Source: Flavobacterium sp. UBA5153
GTDB taxonomy: Bacteria; Bacteroidota; Bacteroidia; Flavobacteriales; Flavobacteriaceae
Assembly: GCA_002413745.1 (NCBI GenBank)
Contig: DHXP01000058.1
Span: 22,075-86,074 of the forward strand
Length of the DNA: 64,000 nt
Reading direction: 5' to 3'
This document shows positions 34,858 through 42,517 of this stretch, piece after piece. The position numbers and the translations under genes are program-made. Within the stretch, counting starts at the first letter, position 1. The number at the start of each line of letters is the position of its first letter. The notes below the pieces were generated by a model. It had not been told where the DNA came from. It was given only the letters and a program-made list of their open reading frames with translations, and ran no database searches.

Positions 34858-36765
34858 ATGAGTTATTACAAAATCGAGAATTTAGAACAGTACTTCAAAC
34901 ATTACAACAAATCTGTTCGTGAACCAAGAAAATTTTGGAGCAAAATTGCTTCCGAAAACTTTTTATGGTACCAAGAATGCGAAAAAGTAATGGAGTTTGA
35001 CATGTCCGAAGCCAAAATAAAATGGTTTGTGGATGCCAAGGTAAATATCGTTAAAAATTGTATTGACAGGCATCTTTCCAAAAGAGGCGAGAAAACAGCC
35101 ATCATTTTTGAACCAAATGACCCAAACGAGGAAGCGCTACACATTTCGTATAACGAACTGTATGTGAGAGTTTCAAAAATGGCAAATGTACTACGGGAAC
35201 AAGGTATTGGGAAAGGCGATAGAGTTTGTATTTATTTGCCAATGATACCGGAATTGGCGGTTTCTGTTTTAGCTTGTGCAAGAATTGGCGCCATACATTC
35301 GGTTGTTTTTGCAGGATTCTCCTCTTCAGCAGTGACAACCAGAATAAATGACAGCGAATGCAAAATGGTCATCACATCAGATGGGGGATTTCGCGGCAAC
35401 AAATCAGTCGATTTGAAAGGAATAATAGATGAAGCACTGATAAATTGTCCCTGTGTAGAAAAAGTATTGGTAGCCAAAAGAACCCATACTCCAATAGTCA
35501 TGAAACAAGGTCGTGACCAATGGTTACAACCCCTTTTGGACGAAGCTTCGGATAATAATGTTGCCGAAATCATGGATGCAGAAGATCCCTTATTTATTCT
35601 TTACACATCGGGATCAACCGGAAAACCAAAAGGAATGGTGCATACCACCGCCGGATATATGGTTTACACCGCTTATACTTTCAAGAATGTTTTCAATTAT
35701 GAAGAAAATGATATTTTTTGGTGTACTGCCGATATTGGTTGGATCACCGGACATTCCTATACTTTATACGGTCCATTATTGAATGGTGCCACGACAGTAA
35801 TTTTTGAAGGGGTTCCATCCTACCCTGATTTTAGCCGTTTTTGGGAAATCATTGAGAAACACAAAGTAACCCAATTCTATACTGCACCGACAGCCATTCG
35901 TGCTTTGGCAAAAGAAAGGTTGGAATATGTTCAAAAATATCCATTAAAATCGTTAAAAGTTATTGGTTCCGTCGGAGAACCCATCAACGAGGAAGCATGG
36001 CACTGGTATAATGACCACGTTGGCGGGAAACGCTGCCCTTTAGTGGACACCTGGTGGCAAACTGAAACCGGAGGCATCATGATTTCGGCAATTGCGTTTG
36101 TAACACCAACAAAACCAACCTATGCCTCATTGCCATTACCGGGAATTCAGCCTGTTTTGATGGACGAAAAACGCAATGAAATAGAAGGTAATCAAGTTAC
36201 CGGAAGTCTATGCATCAAATTCCCATGGCCGGGAATTGCAAGAACCATTTGGGGCGATCATCAGCGCTATAAAGAAACCTATTTTAGTGCTTTTCCAGGT
36301 AAATATTTTACTGGTGACGGGGCACTGCGTGATGAAGTTGGCTATTACCGAATTACGGGTCGAGTAGACGATGTTGTTATCGTTTCAGGTCACAATCTGG
36401 GAACTGCCCCTATTGAGGATGCAATAAACGAACATCCAGCGGTTGCAGAAAGTGCCATTGTAGGGTTCCCGCACGACGTTAAAGGGAATGCCTTGTATGG
36501 TTTTGTAATCCTTAAAAAATCAGGGGAATATCGTGACAGGGAAAATCTAATCAAGGAGATTAACCAACACGTTTCTGACCACATAGGTCCAATCGCCAAG
36601 TTGGATAAAATCCAGTTCGTTTCAGGTTTGCCGAAAACCCGTTCGGGGAAAATTATGCGTCGAATTCTTCGCAAAATAGCAGAAGGTGATTTTTCTAATT
36701 TTGGAGATACCTCAACCTTACTGAATCCAGAAATTTTGGATGAAATAAAAGAGGGACGATTGTAA
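34858..36765 (+). CDS. acs: Acetyl-CoA synthetase (AMP-forming)
   Basis: 635 residues, normal length. An N-terminal ACAS_N region is followed by the adenylation domain with the P-loop YTSGSTGKPKGMVHT (near residue 250), the acetate-binding DIGWITGHSY region, DTWWQTETGG and YFTGDGALRDEVGYY. The C-terminal domain has the acetylation-sensitive lysine K598 in PKTRSGKIMRR. It converts acetate, ATP and CoA to acetyl-CoA. It follows the acetate transporter by 125 bp and is convergent with the GH13 gene across a strong terminator. Confidence 0.98.
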   Translation: MSYYKIENLEQYFKHYNKSVREPRKFWSKIASENFLWYQECEKVMEFDMSEAKIKWFVDAKVNIVKNCIDRHLSKRGEKTAIIFEPNDPNEEALHISYNELYVRVSKMANVLREQGIGKGDRVCIYLPMIPELAVSVLACARIGAIHSVVFAGFSSSAVTTRINDSECKMVITSDGGFRGNKSVDLKGIIDEALINCPCVEKVLVAKRTHTPIVMKQGRDQWLQPLLDEASDNNVAEIMDAEDPLFILYTSGSTGKPKGMVHTTAGYMVYTAYTFKNVFNYEENDIFWCTADIGWITGHSYTLYGPLLNGATTVIFEGVPSYPDFSRFWEIIEKHKVTQFYTAPTAIRALAKERLEYVQKYPLKSLKVIGSVGEPINEEAWHWYNDHVGGKRCPLVDTWWQTETGGIMISAIAFVTPTKPTYASLPLPGIQPVLMDEKRNEIEGNQVTGSLCIKFPWPGIARTIWGDHQRYKETYFSAFPGKYFTGDGALRDEVGYYRITGRVDDVVIVSGHNLGTAPIEDAINEHPAVAESAIVGFPHDVKGNALYGFVILKKSGEYRDRENLIKEINQHVSDHIGPIAKLDKIQFVSGLPKTRSGKIMRRILRKIAEGDFSNFGDTSTLLNPEILDEIKEGRL

Positions 36766-36785
36766 TATATTGTGATTTCATTAAA

Positions 36786-36819
36786 AAAGGAGGCTGTCCA
36801 TAAAAAGACAGCCTCCTTT
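36786..36819. terminator. Bidirectional terminator between acs and the GH13 amylase
   Basis: AAAGGAGGCTGTC (36786-36798) pairs perfectly with GACAGCCTCCTTT (36807-36819) across an 8-nt loop, with A-rich and T-rich flanks usable from both strands. Confidence 0.92.
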
Positions 36820-36836
36820 ACTTTTAGTGAATGTTT

Positions 36837-39683
36837 TTATTTCTTTATTAACTTCATCACTTTCACCTCATTGTTTTCATTATATATTTTTACGACATAC
36901 ATTCCTTTACTTAAATCACTAATGGGAAATGGATACTCTTTGGACTGATTTGTATTGAAACTTTTTACCAATTGTCCCGAGATGGAATAAATTTTAACTT
37001 CGGAAGTATCTATATTTAAGGTAAAATAAGCCGAAGATGGATTTGGATATAAATGTATCTCCTCTACGAAATCAAAATTAGCTGTCCCCAAGGTTGATTG
37101 TTTGTTCCCATAAATTAAAAATTGACCCGATGGAATTGCCAAAAGTGCATTTACATCGGTAACATTTATGCTTGTATTATCCATCAAATTGTACCATATT
37201 CCCGTGGAAGGAAAATTGGGTATAAAAGTCACGTCAGCCACAGAAAAATTACAAAGCACCACCACGCTATTGAGTTGAGTTGACGGCAATGTAGCGTCAT
37301 TAATGTATATTCTCTGTTTCACATTACTGCCGTCAGGACTTATGCTATAATTGCCTTCAAAAACAGGTTCACCGATTTTTAAGCTTATCATTTTTGCCCA
37401 ATCATTATAAATTTTTGCTCTTTGAGAAATTCCTAGCCAATTACTTGTCCATTGTGGCTGTGGCTTGGCATCCAATTTGCAGTCTCCAGGAGTTGAATCC
37501 GAAGGCGTATTTACAGATCCGTCATTACAAGTAAAAATGGAATTTTGCATTCCCAATTCGGCAAAATGCCAAATCATTTTTGGTCCTGGAATTAACAAAG
37601 AAGCTGCTCCGATGGCTGACATTCTGGCAAGACAGTTATCCAAATTATTCAATGTTGGCTTAGTGCCCCCTCCATTACCATATGTTATTGCGTTGTACAT
37701 TAGTCTTTCCTCATCGTGGCTTTCTGGATACCCCATCACCCTTTTGGCCGTAAAACCATGCGCCACATTTCCCATTCTTGTGATATCGGCATTTGTTGTA
37801 TTCCCTTTTAGAAGCTCCGTGTAAGGACCGGTCATCTTTCCCCACATCATCACTCCTTTACTTGGCGTTTCATTTAGTCTATAATTTGCCCATTGTTGCT
37901 CTTCACTATCGCTTCCTAAATGCTCGAAAATAGCATAATGGGTTGGGTCTAAACTCCAGGAATAATCGGCATAATCTTTTAAAATCGCCACTCGATCTGC
38001 CTGATATCCGTCTGTACCAATATAATCTGTCGGCGAACTATTTTGAGTGAATCCTTTAGTTAAATCCCAACGGAATCCGTCAATTTTATATTCTTGAATC
38101 CATTGTTTAATTACTCTTTTAACATAGGTTTTAGTTACTGTTGCAGAATGATTGAAATCGTTCCCAACGCTATATGTGTGTTTGGCAAATTCATTAAAAT
38201 AAGGATTTTCAGAACTGGCATCGCCCCAACCATCACCATCAGGATCTTTCATCCACATTCTTACCATTGGATTTCTTCCAAAAGCATGATTTAGTGCCAC
38301 ATCAAGAATTACCGCAATTCCGTTTTGATGACATAAGTCGATAAGTTCTTTCAGTTTATCTGAAGTTCCGTAAAATTTATCCAAAGCCATGTGAAAAGAA
38401 GTGTTATATCCCCAACTTTCATTGCCTTCAAATTCCATTACGGGCATTAATTCAATAGCATTGATTTTTAAGTTTTTGAAATAATCGATTCTGTCTATCA
38501 GGCTTTGAAAATTTCTGTTGGCATCAAAATCCCTCACCAAGACTTCATAAACCACTAATTTCTCTTTTGCCGGCTTAACAAAATTGGTTACTTGCCATGT
38601 ATATGGAGTTTGTCCTGTTTTCAAAACAGTAACTTCTCTTTCTTGACCGACAGGATAAGTTGGAATGTTAGGATAATTTACTGCAGGAATTGAAGGGTCA
38701 TCAAAAGGCGACAAAACCAATGTGGAATAAGGATCTGCTGTTTTTACCAATCCGGGAGAACCTGCAAGCGGCGTCGTATCTACGACCCAATATTGATAGG
38801 TATTGTTTACTCCTGATGTTAATCCGGCTAATTCCAGCCAAAATTTACCCGTGGTTGGATCTTTCTTCATGGCATAGTTTGAATCCGGCTGCCAGTTATT
38901 GAAACTTCCCGCTACATAAACAAAATCTTTTCCCGGCGCATCCAAAACCAAGGTTGCTTTTGTTGGGTCGGCTAAATTATAATTTATTCCCTCCTCAACA
39001 CCAGCAGGCAAGACCTGTGATATTATTCCGGGATTTACCATTACGGTGAATTTTTTCGAAAATGAAGTTGCTCCTTGTGTAATCTGAAGTTCATAACTTT
39101 TATTGGTCGTTATGTTCAAATCCGTATAACTATAGGATGCAGTTGTGGCAGTGTTTATGCTTACCCCATTTGCCAAAAGAGTATAAGCTGCATTCCCATT
39201 GGTATTTGTTGCCGAAATAGCAAGATTTTGTCCAGAAGTGATAATTGTATTGCTGTTTTCAATTGGCTGAACCAATGTAGCCTGAAAAGCACCAACACTA
39301 AGAAAAGTATCCGCTGTTTGCAAATTTCCGGCATCATTCCTTAGAACCACGCAAATTTCCGTAATCGAACTTGTAAGAGCCACTCCAAAATAAATAAATA
39401 AATCAGGTGTCAAGTCAAGTTTATAGGTTGTTCCTGAAACGAATATTAATGCGGGTTGGGTCGTATTATTCCCCCAAGAACCTTTTACATTTTGCCATCT
39501 TGTTCCATTTACGGTCAAACCAATATGCGCATAAATTGTCCCGGCATAAGTGGCTAAAGGAGTTCCTGTTTTATCAAAATTAATAGTAACTGCACCATTT
39601 GCAATTGCAGGTGATGGTGTAGTGGTAATTTGGGCAAAACCTATAGATGCTATAAGTAAAAATAATAAAGTAATTTTTTTCAT
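36837..39683 (-). CDS. Secreted GH13 alpha-amylase with type IX secretion (type A) domain
   Basis: 948 residues from the ATG at 39681-39683, which opens a signal peptidase I signal (MKKITLLFLLIASIGFAQ). Order: N-terminal beta domains, probably starch-binding (about 20-220), a CBM48-like early-set domain (about 225-330, DFVYVAGSFNNWQPD), the GH13 barrel (about 370-790) with triad D540 in GFRWDLTKG, E587 in FEHLG and D657 in SHDEER, a C-terminal sheet, and a type A sorting domain (last 72 residues, LYPNPSSAYFTLNI to KVMKLIKK). The protein is therefore expected outside the cell or on its surface, cutting starch-like glucans. It is last in the leftward arm, only 17 bp after a terminator hairpin. 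Confidence 0.94.
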   Translation of the reverse strand: MKKITLLFLLIASIGFAQITTTPSPAIANGAVTINFDKTGTPLATYAGTIYAHIGLTVNGTRWQNVKGSWGNNTTQPALIFVSGTTYKLDLTPDLFIYFGVALTSSITEICVVLRNDAGNLQTADTFLSVGAFQATLVQPIENSNTIITSGQNLAISATNTNGNAAYTLLANGVSINTATTASYSYTDLNITTNKSYELQITQGATSFSKKFTVMVNPGIISQVLPAGVEEGINYNLADPTKATLVLDAPGKDFVYVAGSFNNWQPDSNYAMKKDPTTGKFWLELAGLTSGVNNTYQYWVVDTTPLAGSPGLVKTADPYSTLVLSPFDDPSIPAVNYPNIPTYPVGQEREVTVLKTGQTPYTWQVTNFVKPAKEKLVVYEVLVRDFDANRNFQSLIDRIDYFKNLKINAIELMPVMEFEGNESWGYNTSFHMALDKFYGTSDKLKELIDLCHQNGIAVILDVALNHAFGRNPMVRMWMKDPDGDGWGDASSENPYFNEFAKHTYSVGNDFNHSATVTKTYVKRVIKQWIQEYKIDGFRWDLTKGFTQNSSPTDYIGTDGYQADRVAILKDYADYSWSLDPTHYAIFEHLGSDSEEQQWANYRLNETPSKGVMMWGKMTGPYTELLKGNTTNADITRMGNVAHGFTAKRVMGYPESHDEERLMYNAITYGNGGGTKPTLNNLDNCLARMSAIGAASLLIPGPKMIWHFAELGMQNSIFTCNDGSVNTPSDSTPGDCKLDAKPQPQWTSNWLGISQRAKIYNDWAKMISLKIGEPVFEGNYSISPDGSNVKQRIYINDATLPSTQLNSVVVLCNFSVADVTFIPNFPSTGIWYNLMDNTSINVTDVNALLAIPSGQFLIYGNKQSTLGTANFDFVEEIHLYPNPSSAYFTLNIDTSEVKIYSISGQLVKSFNTNQSKEYPFPISDLSKGMYVVKIYNENNEVKVMKLIKK

Positions 39684-39700
39684 ACCATAATTATTTAATG

Positions 39701-39732
39701 AAAAAAGGGCCATCGCAAGACGGCCCTTTTTT
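39701..39732 (-). terminator. Intra-operon terminator between susE and the GH13 amylase
   Basis: AAAAAAGGGCC (39701-39711) pairs perfectly with GGCCCTTTTTT (39722-39732); on the minus strand the stem ends in T6. It lies 14 bp after susE and 17 bp before the amylase ATG, so amylase transcription must read through it unless a promoter is hidden in the same 63 bp. Confidence 0.85.
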
Positions 39733-39746
39733 AATAATGAACAATA

Positions 39747-40835
39747 TTACAGGATTGGTATCAATAAATAACTACCATCTAAATCATTAAACCAAACATC
39801 GTATGTAGCCGATGACACAGGGATATTAGATCCATCTTGTGTGCCTACACCACTGAAAGCAGTACCGCTACCCCAGTTTACAGTCCAAGCATCATTTGCT
39901 CTAAATTTCAGTTTACCATTACTTAAATTAGCAGTAACTTTCCAGATATGAGGATCAAAAGTTGATTTTGTCATAGGGGTACTAGTATCCCAGCCTCCCG
40001 GAGAAGCATCCCCAACCAAACCGATTGTTACATAAGTGGTGGCAGTACTTCCAGTAAAAGGAATTAATGAATATGTCAAATCGGTAACATTGATTGATAA
40101 TGTATAATAACCAGCTGTTGCAATTACAAACGAATCTGGATCAGTACCAGTTCCATCATTTACGGCCAAAGCTCCATTTTTTGTTCCCCATTGTGGTTGC
40201 CATTTTCCTTTTATCTCTAAAAGTTTAACCTGGCCAGCAGCAAAATACCCTGTATAACTATATTTATTATCATTTGCGGGGTCTCTGAATAAAGGAACAT
40301 TATTATTATTTTCACTCCAACCAGCTGCCGTTGCGTCACCCACTAAAAACATTTCTCTTTTAGGAATTATAGTATTATATGGTGTAACTAAAATTGTTAT
40401 TGAATTGGAAAATTTTTCTTCTGAACCAATAGTACCTACAGTCGATTTAATTCTAACATCAATGGCACTTTCTACATCGGGAGCAAAGCCAAGCTCTAAT
40501 GCTTTGGCATTTAAATTAACCACATTCATTGAGAAATTTGTTGATCCAGAAGAAGAAATATCTATTGGAGCGGTAAAATCTGTCCCATTAACCGCAAACT
40601 GAACCGTGTAAGTAATTGCTGTTGGTGTTCCGTAAGTTACTTTTTCCCACGTCAATGTTAAAGCAGTATTGCTTGGTGTTGCTTTGTTAAGCAAAATCGA
40701 AGAACCTGTGTCAGGAGTGATGATGGCAAAAGCAGCTTCCTGCGGTGCCAAGATTTTGAAATTCTCTTCGTTTGTACAAGACCATAATCCTGAAATCAGG
40801 ACTAATGCTATAAAAATTTTAAATATATTTTTCAT
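39747..40835 (-). CDS. susE: SusE-like surface starch-binding lipoprotein
   Basis: 362 residues. Lipoprotein signal MKNIFKIFIALVLISGLWSC, with TNEEN directly after the lipid-bearing cysteine. An N-terminal fibronectin/Ig-like SusE domain (about 30-150, LTWEKVTYGTPTAITYTVQF) is followed by two SusE/F starch-binding modules: FLVGDATAAGWSENN to about residue 260 and GLVGDASPGGWDTST to the end. Both have the aromatic residues of this fold (KGKWQPQWGTKNG and NDAWTVNWGSG). It binds alpha-glucan at the cell surface and helps the SusCD pair. It follows susD by 34 bp and precedes the intra-operon terminator. Confidence 0.93.
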   Translation of the reverse strand: MKNIFKIFIALVLISGLWSCTNEENFKILAPQEAAFAIITPDTGSSILLNKATPSNTALTLTWEKVTYGTPTAITYTVQFAVNGTDFTAPIDISSSGSTNFSMNVVNLNAKALELGFAPDVESAIDVRIKSTVGTIGSEEKFSNSITILVTPYNTIIPKREMFLVGDATAAGWSENNNNVPLFRDPANDNKYSYTGYFAAGQVKLLEIKGKWQPQWGTKNGALAVNDGTGTDPDSFVIATAGYYTLSINVTDLTYSLIPFTGSTATTYVTIGLVGDASPGGWDTSTPMTKSTFDPHIWKVTANLSNGKLKFRANDAWTVNWGSGTAFSGVGTQDGSNIPVSSATYDVWFNDLDGSYLLIPIL

Positions 40836-40869
40836 TTTTTTTATGATTTATTTTGTTAATATAGTTTTT

Positions 40870-42507
40870 TTAGTAACCAATATTTTGGGTTAAATTACGA
40901 TTTGCGGCAAGAGAAGCCCCTGGCAATGGAAATACATTTAGATGCGCAGGAATTGAAATTCCATTTGAAGCATTTCCTTTCCAAGCCCAGTTATACGATC
41001 CTCCTGTAAACTTGCCAAATCTTATTAAATCTTGTCTTCTGTGTGCTTCCCAGTGTAATTCACGTGCTCTTTCATCTATAATGAAATCAAGAGTTACATT
41101 AGACGCCACGACATTTGCAACGTCAGAACCACTGTTTGCCCTTTGTCTCAAATCATTTATATAACCAATTGATTGAGTTGTGGCGTTGGCGGTTGAGCTT
41201 CCATTAGTAGCTCCATCTTTTCTCATTTGTGCTTCTGCATACATCAAGTAAACATCTGCTAATCTAAATAAAGGAAAATCAGTGTCTACGTAAGTAGAGC
41301 TAACACCTGTTGCACCCGTTGAGGTTTTATTAGAAAATTTAGATAAAGTATACCCTTGTGATTTAACAGAAATATCAGTAATATCTATACTTCTTTGTTT
41401 GTCAGGATTACCGGCAACACCTGTACCAATAGTTTTTCTAGTGTCAAGATCAAATTGTGCCCCGTCGAATTTTTGAACAAACTGCTTTCTCAAACGAAGA
41501 GCACCTCCCCAGCCGCCAACACCAAGGGCAGCACCATTATCTTCCCATTCACCAACTTCTCCATTAATTATTGTAGTGGTTGAACCCCAATTTTGAGTTG
41601 CTAACCCATCCGATTGTAATGTGAAAATCATTTCCGCCGATGTATTGTTATCCGCCTTAAAATTATCTAGATAATTTGGATTTAATGTGTAACCGCTAGC
41701 AATAATTTCACTACACTTTGTGATACATTCGGTATACTTTTTTTCCCCTATATAAACTTCGGCATTCAAATACATTTTAGCCAATATCATTTTAGCCATT
41801 CCTTGATCCACTCTACCGTATTCGTTTGTTCTGGCAGGTTTCAAATCAGGAAGTATGGTATTCAATTCAGTTTCGATAAAAGTGAATAATTGTTTTCTGT
41901 CGTATTCCGGTCCTGAAAAGTTCAAAGGATCGTTTTCTGTATACATTGGTGCTTTACCAAATAAATCCATCAAGTTATAATAAGAATAAGCTCTCAAAAC
42001 TCTAACTTCATTTCTATAGGCAGCAATATCTGCAAGTAAAGTGGCGTCCGTAACCCCTCTTCCACTCAATTTTTCAGGAGTAGTTTGTCGCAAGAACTCA
42101 TTCACGTATGCTACCTCTGCCATTGTTCTGCTGAACAATCCTAAAATAATTGGGTTACTGGCAGACCAAATGTTTCTTTGTAATTCTGCGGTTCCTTTAT
42201 CATTTTCATAACTCCAGATTACTTCATCGGTAGTTAAATCTTGCAAATACCACAAACATCTGCTAAACTGGCTTGTTCCTGCATCAACACCCTCGAGAGA
42301 GGAAGAATCTGGCCCTAAAACACCTGTTAAAGAAAGATTGCCATACACTCCCGCCAAGGCCTTTTTATAACCTCCCGAAGAAGCAAACAAGGCTTCTGAT
42401 GACAGGACATCATCATCTTTTGAAACTACATTCATATCATTTGTACAAGACTGAAGCACAGAAAATAATACAAAAATGTAGATGAAATTTAATTTAAATT
42501 TTTTCAT
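40870..42507 (-). CDS. susD: SusD/RagB glycan-binding lipoprotein
   Basis: 545 residues, typical length. Lipoprotein signal ending SVLQSC (residue about 21), followed by TNDMNVVSKDDD, an acidic stretch close to the lipid-bearing cysteine. The helical TPR-rich SusD fold is clear: NEVRVLRAYSYYNLMDLFGKAP, then AKMILAKMYLNAEVY, the FPLFRLADVYLMYAEAQ block and the closing FIIDERARELHWEAHRRQDLIRFGKF. It forms the lid of the SusC channel at the surface. The gene lies 10 bp after susC, as is usual. Confidence 0.97.
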   Translation of the reverse strand: MKKFKLNFIYIFVLFSVLQSCTNDMNVVSKDDDVLSSEALFASSGGYKKALAGVYGNLSLTGVLGPDSSSLEGVDAGTSQFSRCLWYLQDLTTDEVIWSYENDKGTAELQRNIWSASNPIILGLFSRTMAEVAYVNEFLRQTTPEKLSGRGVTDATLLADIAAYRNEVRVLRAYSYYNLMDLFGKAPMYTENDPLNFSGPEYDRKQLFTFIETELNTILPDLKPARTNEYGRVDQGMAKMILAKMYLNAEVYIGEKKYTECITKCSEIIASGYTLNPNYLDNFKADNNTSAEMIFTLQSDGLATQNWGSTTTIINGEVGEWEDNGAALGVGGWGGALRLRKQFVQKFDGAQFDLDTRKTIGTGVAGNPDKQRSIDITDISVKSQGYTLSKFSNKTSTGATGVSSTYVDTDFPLFRLADVYLMYAEAQMRKDGATNGSSTANATTQSIGYINDLRQRANSGSDVANVVASNVTLDFIIDERARELHWEAHRRQDLIRFGKFTGGSYNWAWKGNASNGISIPAHLNVFPLPGASLAANRNLTQNIGY

Positions 42508-42517
42508 GATTTTTTTT

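Noticed and set aside
35232-35573. Minus-strand frame of 113 codons inside acs
   Set aside because: Antisense to the conserved adenylation domain; composition typical of reversed coding sequence.
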